DNA of 64,000 nt from Norana najaformis (taxonomy: Eukaryota > Annelida > Clitellata > Crassiclitellata > Hormogastridae): contig OZ029922.1 of the NCBI GenBank assembly GCA_964023275.1, positions 3,161,034-3,225,033 on the forward strand. Direction: 5' to 3'. Under the pieces are notes generated by a model, which searched no databases, had not been told where the DNA came from, and saw nothing but the letters and a program-made list of their open reading frames with translations. Below are positions 12,101 to 22,764 of this stretch, piece by piece. Within the stretch, counting starts at the first letter, position 1. Every line of letters starts with the position of its first letter. A program made the position numbers and the translations under genes.

Positions 12101-14993
12101 AAGGTGCTAAAGGTTCATACCTATGGCTGTCTGTAAGTGGCTTCACACACATGCATACGTACCACTGAGGATTGTTGTTGGAAGACGCATGTAAGGGATA
12201 CACATACATGTATACATGTAACATATGATTGATTACATTACATGGGAAACATTTATTACTTCACCTTACCTGGTGTTCAGTTTTTGTATGGTCTTTTGTT
12301 TGTTTAGGATTTGGCTGCTCGTAACATCTTAATCAACTCACAGCTGGTCTGCAAAGTCGCGGACTTTGGTCTGTCGAGGGAAATGGATAGCTTTTCACAT
12401 GAAAGTGACGGTGCATATACGATGAAGGTTAGTGTATCTTTTATTACTCAGCTCAGCGTACTTTTTTCTGTTCAGCTTAAATTAAAAATTTTATTTGAAA
12501 GGCATCTGTGAGTGCAGCACCACTGCCATTGTCTTCAGAAGTTAAGAATTAAATTTTTATTTTAAAGGTGTCTGTGAGTGAAGCACAACTGTCATTGTCT
12601 TCAGAAATTGGCCTTGAAAACTTGGATGAGGCATGATTTTCCAGAATCCACTGAATTTCCTATTTCTTGATGGATCTTTCTTATCTTGGGTAAAAGTTAA
12701 GATAGAAGTTAAATGAAAGTTCTGTCTTAAAACATCTGTGATCTCTTCTGTGGGTGGCATCGACCCACTGGCTATATATCGGTATGTTGAACAGCACCTG
12801 AATAATTGGTTTAAATAAATAAAAATTGAATTAAGTAAATAGATAAATTTTAGATGACATGTATGTATGTATCTGGCTATTTACATAGAGCCATTTAAAA
12901 ACTTTGCAACAGACCAGATTATACATATGATCATGTCTATTGGCAGTCACTGCAGGATGGAAAATAATTGGTTTAAATAACAAGTAAATAGTGAAATGCA
13001 CAAATAAAATAACATTGAAATGCATGTGTGAAAATTAATTTTTAATTTCGAATTAAAATTAAATTAAATGATGTGTATGATATGTTCTGTTGCCTTAGTG
13101 ACAGGATACTAGAAACCAGCATCTAAGGATATACAACACTGAAATAATCTGTTCAAATAAACTAACTAAAAATTAAAATAAGGAAATAGAAAAATTAAAT
13201 GATAATAATACCTTTAATATAAAATTAAAATAAGGAAATAAAAAAATTAAATGACGTGCATCTGTTCTGTTGACAGGGTGGCAAGATACCAGTACGTTGG
13301 ACCGCTCCGGAAGCGATTTCCTACCACAAGTTCACATCTGCATCAGACGTCTGGAGTTACGGAGTGGTCGTCTGGGAAGTGATGGCTTATGGTGAACGCC
13401 CCTACTGGAACTGGTCCAACCAGGACGTCATCAGTGCAATCGACCGTGACTTCCGACTTCCTCCACCGATGGTGCTTAGCCGCTGCTCCTTGTATACTAC
13501 TAGTTGCCATGTTTATGCAGTTGTTGCATTTTTTTAGATCAGTATTAGTGTCTGAATGGCACCACATCATTGGCGCAGCTGGGTGGAACCGAGTTCACCA
13601 CTCGAGAAAGAGATTAGTAGCACTTGTATTTATGTATGTGTTTGTACGTATATGTGTGTGTGTGTGTCTGTATGTATATTTGTCTGTATATATCTATGTA
13701 TCTGTTTATGTATATATGTGTGCTTTTATGTATTTATGTATATACTGGGTATGATGTGTTTGTCTATGTATCGATGTGTGTATGTATATATGTATCTGTG
13801 TGTTTGTATGTATGTATTATGTGTGTATCTATGTAGAGATTTATGTATATACATATGTATTTATGTATATACTGGGTATATGTTTGTATATGTATGTGTG
13901 GCCAACTGTTTGTTCCAACTTACCAAAAAAGACATAATTTTCAAGTCTTTTCACATGCTGGTCCACATCTATGGAATTCAGTACCACCAGCTTTGAGGGA
14001 CAAGTGTGAGTACAGACAGAAAGGCAGGCAGATAGGTAGATTGAAACAGCGAGATGGAATTTTATTTGTGCTTATAAAAACGATTTCCTGTAATTCAGCG
14101 TGGGTTCTTGCAAATGTTCAGTAAATTGATTTGATTTAATTACAGCCTTATTGATTTTGTTCACCATAGGACTGTCCAGAGGGCATTTATCAGCTGATGT
14201 TAGATTGTTGGCAGAAGGAGCGGTCACAACGGCCGAAATTCACAACCATTGTCCAAGCTCTTGACCGACTCATTCGAACCCCGGAACTTCTGCGACAAAT
14301 AGCCATTCCGAGGTAGGGGCGGCCTGCCACTTTGCAGGTATCATTATGACGTCCCATTTTTTCTGTCGGCTTGCAATAGCATGACAACAGCAATCACACA
14401 ACAGGACAACATTTCTTGTGCTTGACAACACGTTTTTGTTGTTACTTATGTGCCAGGATTTGAACTCCAGATGTTGAGTTTATTAGGCAAACACATTAGC
14501 AGTCTGCCACCATATTACATTACTTCTCGTTATATTACATTAAATCTGCACTCACGCTCTTGTAATGTATACGTTAAGTGTCTAGACACATGCGTACTAC
14601 ACTGTGTAAAATGAAATCACCCCACGTAACTTTACATGATATTGTAACATTACAATACAATGATATTATAACATTACAATACACTGGATGTAACATTATG
14701 CCGATGCTTGTAGGCAGAATGATTTCTTGGACGGCATAAATGTCCGCCTCTCGGTGGATTTCGATGAATCGGTCAACGACTGGTTGCGAGACATCAAAAT
14801 GGATCGCTATGCAAGTGACTTTCACGCGGCCGGAATCATGTCGCTCGAAGAGGTTGCCAGGTTATCACTGAAGGACCTCGTTGACATTGGAATTCTCCTC
14901 ATCGGTCACCAGAAGAAGATCCTCAACGCGGTTCAGCTGCTGCGCACCAGTTTCCACGCAAATCTTTCCAATGGAAACCTTCTGCAAACATGA
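3104..14993 (+). CDS. Eph: Eph receptor tyrosine kinase, 3' half (10 exons)
   Basis: Exons: 3104-3173, 5810-5915, 7230-7285, 8232-8375, 8962-9209, 10337-10435, 12308-12427, 13277-13471, 14170-14312, 14714-14993. All have AG/GT borders and join in one frame (486 residues plus stop). In order: end of the second FN3 ([12 protein letters not shown]); TM helix (5810-5915); juxtamembrane with both regulatory tyrosines ([12 protein letters not shown]); kinase glycine loop split over an intron (GGGEFGDV), VAIK lysine, HRDLAARN catalytic loop split at HR/D, DFG, WTAPEA and DVWSYG; C-lobe; and a SAM domain with HQKKIL ending at TGA. Eph proteins bind membrane-anchored ephrins at cell contacts and signal in axon guidance and tissue boundaries. 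The kinase keeps all key catalytic residues, so it looks active. The C-terminus (NLLQT) is not the usual VxV-type PDZ ligand. The ectodomain lies outside the window. EphA versus EphB cannot be assigned. Confidence 0.97.
5346..5376. repeat. (CGTT)n microsatellite
   Basis: Short run of perfect CGTT units in the Eph intron before the transmembrane exon. Confidence 0.8.
6013..6100 (+). mobile_element. LINE reverse-transcriptase C-terminal remnant
   Basis: Plus-strand translation gives [22 protein letters not shown], interrupted only by drift. It resembles the ending of CR1/L2-type ORF2 proteins (AxPxxWNSLPxxxR...FK). It is a small fossil inside the Eph intron after the TM exon. Confidence 0.5.
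6415..6930. promoter_or_regulatory. CpG/GC-rich intronic block, candidate enhancer
   Basis: This roughly 500-bp island stands out from the AT-rich intron: CpG-dense, low in repeats, with GCGCAGACG duplicated a few bases apart near 6760-6778 and TAAT-type sites around 6650-6660. It encodes no recognisable peptide and lies between the TM and juxtamembrane exons. A regulatory role is inferred from composition only. Confidence 0.3.
8535..8635 (-). mobile_element. LINE 3'-tail fragment (CTTCTATAGCGCC family)
   Basis: Begins with TAATCTGATCTAATG-like pentamers, then 'TTTTATAGCGCCATT' and 'GCATAATTGATGGCACTCC'. The same order occurs at the 3' end of the long minus-strand LINE at 34,750, which sets the orientation. 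It lies in the Eph intron after the juxtamembrane exon. Confidence 0.6.
9690..9900 (-). mobile_element. LINE 3'-tail fragment with (ATT)n/(ATC)n tail
   Basis: A long (TTA)n/(TCA)n run followed by 'AAGTGCCACTGTCTATTGACTG' and 'CGATGGTGCC', the same layout as the other TATAGCGCC tails but diverged. A tRNA-like stretch on the minus strand (about 9605-9665) lies next to it. Confidence 0.5.
10255..10312 (-). mobile_element. retroposon tail fragment (GGCTATTTATATAGC family)
   Basis: Reverse-strand copy of a second dispersed tail whose consensus reads about GTATGTACCTGGCTATTTA followed by TATAGCACCTTTTAAGAACC. Other copies lie near 12,855, 15,670, 52,130, 53,345 and 57,470. It lies 25 bp upstream of an Eph kinase exon. 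Confidence 0.5.
11884..12115 (+). mobile_element. tRNA-derived SINE
   Basis: Internal pol III promoter: box A-like 'TAATCTAGTGGTTAG' and box B 'GGGTTCAGTTCCC' about 35 bp apart. A body follows with 'AACTCAGCTGTAAAATGAGT' and an A-rich end. The tRNA-like head plus body is shared with copies at 42,995, 56,262 and 62,972. Confidence 0.75.
12475..12612. repeat. tandem duplication of about 78 bp in Eph intron
   Basis: Two adjacent imperfect copies, each ending 'CATTGTCTTCAGAA', directly after the DFG-containing exon. Non-coding. Confidence 0.75.
13620..13910. repeat. (TGTA)n-rich simple repeat
   Basis: About 290 bp of TGTA/TGTG repeats in the Eph intron after the [13 protein letters not shown] exon. 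All the Tyr/Cys/Val-rich ORFs here are translations of this repeat. Confidence 0.85.
13930..14012 (+). mobile_element. LINE reverse-transcriptase C-terminal remnant
   Basis: Translates as [18 protein letters not shown], a good match to the conserved end of CR1/L2/jockey-type ORF2 proteins (A-GP-LWNSLP-LR). It is only about 25 codons long, sits against the TGTA repeat, and is no part of the Eph coding sequence. Confidence 0.7.
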
Positions 14994-16200
14994 ACCACTG
15001 GCCAGGAAGACAGTGCAGCCATCGACAATCAGCTTCTTACGTAAATCCGAAGAATCACATGAACAGAGCTCTCGGCCGCCATGACTGCTGGAAAAACAGT
15101 GACATGCTCGAAAAATATGTGATTCAGCATTTGGTTGCTTTTCTTCCATCTGTTGAGCCAGTTTCTAAATTTAACAACTGAACTTGGACAAGAATTAATT
15201 AAGGGAAGGCAAGGTGATTAATTATTCATGACAGGCCTCTGACGACAGTAGTTATGAGTTCAGACGTTGAAGGATCTTTCAGAGGTGTACTATTTTGTAC
15301 GGGTTATATGTCGTGACAACATATTGTCAGTTTCAACATTTATACCAGGATTTGAATGTAGGGTGCAAAGGCAAAAGTCTGGCACCTTAGCAATCAGCTA
15401 GATCTTAGATTTTTTGATTGACTAGTCAATTCTCATTTGCTGTGTTAGCTAGAAAAGAGCAATCAATACAAATCATGGAAAAATACTTTTTTGACAATCA
15501 AGGTTTTTGTTCTTGTATCAGTATTTTATTTTTCATACAAAAGGCAGTTCTTATTTTGATCTTGTGACACGTATTGACTCGTAAAATCTGTGTGGCAACT
15601 TTATTTTCCGACAGGAGAGCTTCTGCAGGACACGATGAGAATTTTGTGGTGGTCCAAGTGAAGTTTCAGATGTATGTACCTGGGCTTTTATGTTGCACCT
15701 TTATAGGAACCTCTCAAAAGTATTGAAATGTTAAGTAATGTAATTAAGGTTTTAATATCATGATTGTTTAAGATTTGCCATGTAAAGTAACTGTCAAATT
15801 TCTGTGAAACTTGCAAAGTCATCATATGAAATGATCTGAAAAAACACCTGAATGCAGCAGAACATGGGAGGAGTGGTGGCTGTACATGGCAGACCTTTGT
15901 CCCCAAATGAACCCTTGGACCCCAGATGCCCTCTGAACTTGACCTGTCCACTTCTTCAGAGTTTAACCTGCTGTTGGAATTTTTTGTGAACTGAACAATG
16001 TTTTGTCCTCTCCTTGTAGCTCCTGGCCTCTACTTACACCCAGCCATGTCAGAAAACCAAGGGTTGCTAGTCTACAGGAAACAATACGCTTTGGAAAAGG
16101 CAGGATTTCAGTGCTAGAGAAATTTTATATAGCTATCTTAGCAATGTAGCATACCCTTGCTCAATTATGGCATGTTACAGCATACTATAAACTGGCAGGT
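14994..16200. other. Eph 3' flank, probable 3' UTR and intergenic
   Basis: No gene recognised. No canonical AATAAA was found close to the Eph stop. A GGCTATTTATATAGC-family tail lies at about 15,670-15,720 (GTATGTACCTGGGC..., AACCTCTCAAAAG). Confidence 0.4.
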
Positions 16201-16264
16201 AATAATATTAATAATAATAATAATCCTACCTGAGAGATCAGTCTTACTATGAGTAAAATATAAT

Positions 16265-16470
16265 GTGATTTGAAACTTCTGTAGTGCCAGTGTATAATGT
16301 ACAAGGTGTCAACCAATGGCAAACCAAAGTTTGCTGCAGTTAGGTCAATATCGAGAAATGAAAGAATTATAAATAATAATGAAGTACAGATTTTTTAACT
16401 GAGCAGTTAATGTGTGTACTGACATTGCGTGCGTAACAAGTGCTTTAAATAAAGAAATAAATAAAAATAA
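16265..16470 (-). mobile_element. LINE 3'-tail fragment
   Basis: Contains 'TAGTGCCAGTGTATAATG' and 'GTGTCAACCAATGGCAAACC', and ends in an AAATAAA-rich run after 'GTACTGACATTGCGTGCG'. The copy at 20,275-20,430 has the same order and the same ending. Confidence 0.55.
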
Positions 16471-17395
16471 ATAAATTTGAAAGCCAGCACAGAGCAGTGA
16501 AACTCGTGAAATTGAATTATATTTAGTTGTTATGGTTAATATTTTACTTTAGAAATGTAATTACTCATAAACTCTTTCAAGATTATTGTATTTCTTACTA
16601 AATGTTAGTATTGTTAATAAGCAAACCTATCGTTGGCGTCAGTTGCCTTATATCAGAAAATCACGATCTCTCGCAGAAGTTGAGCAACCATTTGTACAGA
16701 TCTGGAAAGAACTGAGATTTTATCTGACTGACTTTCACCTCATTTTAACCGTGCCTCACGTGGCTCTGACTTTGCTGTTTTAAGTGGACGATATTGCTGA
16801 ATGATATTTGATGAATGCAATGCCAGGATTATGCATTATTATTATAGACAGAGTAACGTTGAATTTTTGTAAAGCAAGTTGATTGTAAAATGAAATTCTA
16901 ATATGGAAACATCAGTGGGGCCTTTGTAGTGAGAAGCAGTGTTCTCGGTTTTTAACCAGTTTTAAACGATGCTTGTTAGAAGATGCGCATTCTTATGGCA
17001 GGCATTGTTCAATGGTTATTGTTGTGTGAAAGGGTAACTGATTGGTTTGAGCGCTCGCTTTGTAATGTGAAGTGTGTAGGTTCAAGTCTCCCCTGAGACG
17101 ATTAAATGCTTGCTTATACGCCTCCATAGAAGCTTCTTAGAAGCATGGTCCAGAAGTAGAAGGATCGTTTGAATGAGGTACAAACACAACCACAGCCGTC
17201 CACAAGAGAACCACCCTCTTTAATCACCCAACCCTGAATTGATGGAGGACTGAGTTGGACGAAATGGCCTGATAGGAGGCATTTGTTGACTTCTCCAGTT
17301 GCCTCGACATGTTCTTTTGTTTTGATTGATTTATTATTATTTATGCATATATTGTTTGTGAATTGAAACAGAATTATTGGTTGATATATGGCATG
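16471..17395. other. intergenic; tRNA-like fragment near 17,035
   Basis: No gene recognised. At 17,035-17,100 a degraded tRNA-like block reads 'GATTGGTTTGAGCGCTCGC' followed by box B-like 'GGTTCAAGTCTCC', a likely SINE head similar to one near 51,690. Confidence 0.4.
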
Positions 17396-17399
17396 CTGC

Positions 17400-17900
17400 T
17401 TTCAGCAATAATAATAATTAGCAACTTCTATAGCGCCGTTGTCTAGTGCATAAGGCATCAGCCGATGGAGTATCAAAACCAAGCAGTAATTAGATCAATA
17501 CTCTGTAGACCAGTCTGCAGAAGAGAGGAAGGCTTAGTGGATAAGCCACACCAGCAGTAACCATCAGAAGCGTAGACTGTGGTCCTGACATCAGAGACTG
17601 TTTGGCCAAAGCATCGGCCACGTCTGTGGCATTCTTTACGTACGCGAAATTGAATTGTCCATATCACGTGATGCGCTGGGACTGAAACCCCAGACTTGGA
17701 AGGTAAAGGCAGATCCATTAGCCACTGTGCCAATCAGTTAATGCACCCAGAAAATGAATTTAAGTCTAATCTAATGACTTCTGTAGTGCTGTTATTGTAA
17801 TGCCCAGGGCATCAATTGATGGTTGTTTCGAGTGAAATCATATTCAAAATCATGATCCATTGGAGAAGCCAGGTTGAATTCCTGTAGGTCAAAGAAACCA
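17400..17900 (-). mobile_element. nested LINE/SINE tails
   Basis: Two TATAGCGCC-type tails (17,400-17,500, with (TAA)n and 'CTTCTATAGCGCCGTTGTC'; 17,765-17,830, 'CTAATGACTTCTGTAGTGC') surround a minus-strand tRNA-like block (about 17,640-17,710) with box A 'TGGCACAGTGG' and box B 'GGGTTTCAGTCCC'. Confidence 0.55.
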
Positions 17901-18647
17901 GAAGTTGGGCCAAAGTGGGTAAGCAAGTTGAAACGGACAAGTCTTAAGCTGAGACCTGATTGACATGAAAGAACTGACGGCGCAAACAGAACTTGGCAGC
18001 GAATTCCAAAGCCATGGACCAGCAACTGAGAATGCTAAAATTCATCACTGTTGGTTGAACTACTGCAGTCTTTGAATGTTTAGATACCAGTGCCCCTTCA
18101 AAAAGTTTTCATAGTATGATCATTATTATTATTACTATTATTATTTTATTTATCATTATTACTTATTGAAAGTGGAATAAGGAATGGTTAGCAAAAAGCA
18201 AATTACTTTTTTAAGAAAAGAGCTGACGAAAGACGACTTTCAGTGCCTGCAGAAACTGGGTACATGAGATTGGAAGCGTGCCCTAAACACCCTTTCAGCT
18301 GTTCTGATCTCTGAAATGTAAAAATGTTAAATAAAACCCATATGTTTTCCATATGTTTTCTATGCATTAACGAAAGACATGTAAACTTTACTTGACTGTA
18401 AATGTCTAGCTGTTTCATCGTTATAAATATCAGTAAGAAGCTTCTTAGGCTTTAAATGCTTTACTGCTGAAGCTTTAACATGTACATGTAGAAGTAACAA
18501 GTAGAAGTCTTCATCGTGTCAACTGTAGCTTTTAGCTGTTTGTTGAAATGTTTTTCTGAAAAAATCCAAGGTGTTAAACTGCTTTACTCTGTCATTCAGT
18601 GGGGCTTTCATTGTTTAATAGTGAGCTGGTTTACTGTGGTCTTGATT

Positions 18648-18825
18648 AGTGTACTTGACTTGTGAAGTTGGTATACCTGACATTAGTATATTTGACTTAT
18701 CAAGTTGGTAATCTGGACATTAGTATATTTGACTTGCCAAGTTGGTATACTTTACATTAGTATACTTCTTTTGTCATGCTGGTATAATTGATATTAGTAT
18801 ACTTGACTTGCCAAGTGTACTAATA
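18648..18825. repeat. 37-38 bp tandem repeat, about 4.5 copies
   Basis: Units read about ATTAGTATACTTGACTTG then (C/T)CAAGTTGGTATAC. Several contain the near-palindrome ACTTGNCAAGT. Intergenic, non-coding. Confidence 0.8.
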
Positions 18826-20270
18826 ATTAAATAGTTAATTAATAATTGATTACTTGACTTGTCAGATATGTTAATGATGACACCTTAAAGACACTGGAAC
18901 CTCATTGCCACAAGCATATTTTAATGCAAATGCTGACTAACACAGTTGGGGAAGTGGTTGAAGAAGTTTATTCAACATTAGAGCATGTCTTGTTACAATG
19001 CAAGCTTGTTACTGGAAAATTAACTTGACGTGGCCCCAAAGGAGTTTCTAAGGAGTTTCTAGGGTATCATAAGAGAAACAGTTGCCATTAACTGGAAAAG
19101 ATGAGCCAGCAAATGATATATGAATGTCTGCACGTATCTAGAGTTCTAGACACTTAACATAGCACCTTTTATGAATCTTTCAAAAAGCATTTTAAATGCA
19201 ATGTCATGACATTTTCATCTTTTCTGTAATGTTAAGCTGTTACTAATGAATTTTTATATGTAATGGCTGAACATGAAAACAGTCACCTACCTTAGTTTCT
19301 ACCATGACTTCAATAGGGTATTTAACAGCGAGCATTTTGCTATGATCCGCTGGCCAGAGACCAAAGTTGTAAAGATGATCTACCCTTTTGCCTTCACTTC
19401 CATGGATATTTGTACAACATAAGACTGCAACACTTTCTTGTTCAAGCTACTGTATGTGCTTATTTGACTTCAGAAGTCCATGGACAGACTGCAGTGCGAG
19501 CCAGTGCTTAATGCACAATTGCTTAGCGCCATTGATTGGTGCTTAGCCATTAGATAGTGGCGCTTAATAAATGTGGAAAAAATAATGAGCTGAAGAATCA
19601 TATCTGTGCAAAACCGAACAGAATGTTGTGCCTTTCGTGTGAAGGGCCATAGGAATGGGAAACATCTATTTCACAGGATGGCATCAAAGTATTTTAATTT
19701 TGTTATTTCGCCTAGATAGTTGCTAGAATTAGTGACTTTTGCAACCATGTACATAGAGACATACTCAATTCATATTGTCTGAGTTACACACGAGATGCTG
19801 ACTGATTAAACTGTTTTATAATGTTTGAGTCTTGTACAAATTCATGAAACTGCCAAACAGCGTTTTCTCTTTCGCCTTGATATTGATATATTCGCAATAA
19901 TGGGCTTTTCTGGAGTGATGATGTATTATAACACTGAACTATAGCTGGTGCCCTGTCTTTGGATTGGTGTGGTTGTGTTTATGTTTCCGTGTTCGGTGAG
20001 AATGTTTCAGAGTTCAGTAAGAATGCTCTAAAATCACTTTCTTGTGGCAGCACAGCAGAATATACAGGAAGAGTCATTTAGACAGATAAGAAAAAGCAAG
20101 AGTAACGTAACAAAAGGATGTAGTGGAGAAGTTAGTGCCCAGCATGGAAAAGCAACAAGAAAGAGAAAAGAGTGGAACAGTTTCTGCTGAAAATATTTTG
20201 AGCTTTGCCCTGGGACCATGCTTCTAGAGAGGCATGTAAACAAGTGTGTTACCTATACCTTTTCAGTGTA
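18826..20270. other. intergenic, no feature recognised
   Basis: AT-rich sequence without recognisable coding potential. A weak GGCTATTTA-family tail is near 19,140-19,190 (AACATAGCACCTTTTATGAA). Confidence 0.4.
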
Positions 20271-20274
20271 ATCT

Positions 20275-20430
20275 GTGTAATGTAACTTCTATAGTGCCAC
20301 TATCATGATGCACCAGACGTTGATAGTCACTGCTAACTGAAACTGATAGGCAGGATGTAATCTTGCAATCAGTCCAGTAAGATTCTGGTGTACTGACATT
20401 GTGTGCTTTATAAGTGTTTTAATAAATAAC
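20275..20430 (-). mobile_element. LINE 3'-tail fragment
   Basis: Starts 'GTAATGTAACTTCTATAGTG' with a diverged ATCATGATGCACCAG block, and ends 'TGTACTGACATTGTGTGC' plus AATAAATAA, parallel to 16,265-16,470. Confidence 0.55.
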
Positions 20431-20734
20431 ATAAATAGAAAATCCAATTATAGTTATTATTATTATTACTGTTGTTATATTAGAATAGCAGTCTGTAGTG
20501 TATCCTCACATAGGCATAATTGTAATTGTAATTGTAATCTGACATTTATAAAGCGCCACTTCAAGAATAGACTCATCAGAAGCGCTCCCGACCCGAACCA
20601 GTGAGACCACTGGCAAATAATACAGACTTAGTATGGTAACAGTCAATACTTCGTCAGTTGTAGCATAAAAGGCAGCAAAGAGCAGTTCCTTAATCTAACT
20701 GTTCTAACATCAAGAGGCAGCCATGGCTATTAGT

Positions 20735-20905
20735 CCTATCCCTCACCAAATGATCTCGCCATCGACAGTGTACATTACAGACGAGTTCGCTAGGCGGCGC
20801 AAGGGGAGCAGAGAAATTTCTGCCTCTGGAGGGGATTTGAACCCTCGGCCTTTCGACGGACAGTCATCAAGTTAACCACTCGACTATCGCGCACGCCGAA
20901 AGGCA
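20735..20905 (-). mobile_element. tRNA-derived SINE head
   Basis: On the minus strand: GGCGTGCGCGATAGTCGAGT, box A 'TAGTCGAGTGG', and box B 'GGGTTCAAATCCCC'. The T stem does not pair cleanly, so this reads as a tRNA-derived retroposon, not a functional tRNA gene. Confidence 0.6.
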
Positions 20906-21690
20906 GTGAAACAGACTAAAACATTTTATTTATGGAGACCAAAACGAGACCGACCGTGTATTAACTAAAGAAACTAAAGATTTAAGTTCTTAAAATCTGT
21001 TCTGTAAGCGGCTCTTAATTCTTTAATAATCAGAACAGGGCGTAGCGTCTGAGGCAGCTGACCATTGGCTGCGCGAGTCGAATATTCTTAACGACTTTTC
21101 GCCGAAGACAGTCTTGTGTTATGGAAACGACGGACGTTCGTGCACGTAGCTCAACCGGCCAAAGATACAATAATGGAAGACGACAAGATCCGGAGAAACC
21201 GGTGAGCAAACGATGTCTTCAGTCAGCCTACGATTACTACCAAGGTAGGAAACGCTAGTTCTACCTTGATCAAAAACGCTAATACGATTACGGGATCATC
21301 GGAGGGAGACTAGTCTTAATTACGGTCGATAACAAATCTAGCGTTAAGTATCATATCAGTTAAGCGTTGGATGCTGGTACAGGTAATGTAACAGTAACGT
21401 ACACGGTTTTATATAGCGGTCGTATGGCCTCAACCCTACTCATTTCAGATAGTCTAGTACTGAAACAATAAAATAAAATTTCGCGTCCAATGCAGAAAAG
21501 TGTACTTTTTAAAGTACTATGCTCAATACAAGCAAAAAGGTGACAGGCGTGATTAAAATATAATTCTTTTATTTAATTAAAAATAAATGCAACAGCCATT
21601 CACCGTTATCTAAAATGCAGTAACCATCGATAGGATTGATAACAGTTTAAATGCATGGTTAAAAACTGCGAAATCAAGAGAGCAAAATGA
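20906..21690. other. CpG-richer intergenic block
   Basis: Higher CpG content than its surroundings. A short open stretch beginning ATGGAAGACGACAAGATCCG (21,173) runs into a GGTGAGC donor-like site, so it could be a first exon, but no downstream partner exon could be identified. The string 'CTACTCATTT' after a TATAGCG motif near 21,410-21,450 is shared with 32,500-32,545, suggesting another dispersed repeat. Confidence 0.3.
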
Positions 21691-21870
21691 ACAGCTGAAA
21701 CAACCATAGCCATATTCAAAGAAGCACTGACTGACAAAGCCTTAAATCTTGACCTGGAACCAAACCCCTTTTGCCTATCGATTTTGTTTTGACTGAGCGC
21801 CTGTGAATAAGCTGGTTCTCGCGACGTGGCTTTCATTGGGCACTGTAGAAATCTCGAGATTACGATAAAT
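21690..21870 (+). mobile_element. LINE 3' end fragment (TCTCGAGATTACG family)
   Basis: One of six copies in 21-32 kb of a tail containing 'GCCTATCGATTTTGTTTTGA', 'GAGCGCCTGTGAATAAGCTG' and 'CTGTAGAAATCTCGAGATTA'. Longer copies carry the end of an RT ORF upstream, which sets the orientation. Confidence 0.7.
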
Positions 21871-22414
21871 TAGATTTATGTAACAGGCTTGTCTTTTTTC
21901 AAGTCTTCTTTCCAACATCAATGTGACAAAGATGACAGGTATCTGGAGAGGTACTTAAGAGGTCCATAGATTCATTAATAATAATAATTATTATTATAAT
22001 AATAATAATAAATATAATTATTATAATAGACGATTTATAGAGCAGTGTCTAATTAGTTCCCAGAATTAAAATTAACAAATAGCAGGTTTTAAAACGTCGT
22101 ATGTTTGACCGATACATGAACAGCAGTGGTAGTGGACCTGACCCTGTAAATTCGTTAATATGTACAGTTGCTTTAGAAACACGTGTATATAAGAACCACT
22201 TAATATATATTCTATTATTTTCTATGAACTGCATCTTAGATATTCAGATATCTGCTACACAGTCCATAAAAGGAGGATTTTCGATGCAAGCAAAAGACAG
22301 TCTCTTCCTGTAATTACTGAACATCACAGACCTATTAATTTACATATTTACTTAACATTTTACTTGTGCAAATAAAACTGCATCAGACTAAGCATTATAT
22401 TGGCCAAAATCTGA

Positions 22415-22475
22415 TCTACACTAATCTAATAACTTATATTGTCGTAATGCACACAACTGATGGTCACTGGAAGTG
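22415..22475 (-). mobile_element. short LINE tail remnant
   Basis: CTACACTAATCTAATAACTT followed by 'GTCGTAATGCACACAACTGA', a diverged copy of the TATAGCGCC tail, about 300 bp beyond the RNFT stop codon. Confidence 0.5.
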
Positions 22476-22764
22476 TAACTATTAAAAAATTGTAATCCGT
22501 GGAAGGAGCCTGGTAACCTATCTTTCCTTCCTCCTTTAAACTTGTGGCAGGATTTGCAGAAATGTATGCATAACTTTTGACTAATTCCGTCTTCAGAAAT
22601 TCTCTGTTGTGGCCAGTATTGGTGTTATTTACAACCGCTACGAACTATCACTTCAATTAAACTGCTGACAGCAGAGTTTAAGTGAAAAAACAAGAAACAG
22701 TGCATTATGGTAAGCTAAAAAACTCTGGGCAAGTGTGACATGGTGCTGGCACATCTCAAGTGGA

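Noticed and set aside
13389-13996. Overlapping plus-strand ORFs rich in Tyr, Cys and Val
   Set aside because: They translate the (TGTA)n repeat downstream of an Eph exon donor.
20810-20900. Functional tRNA gene on the minus strand
   Set aside because: Good boxes A and B, but imperfect T-stem pairing and the repeat context indicate a SINE head.
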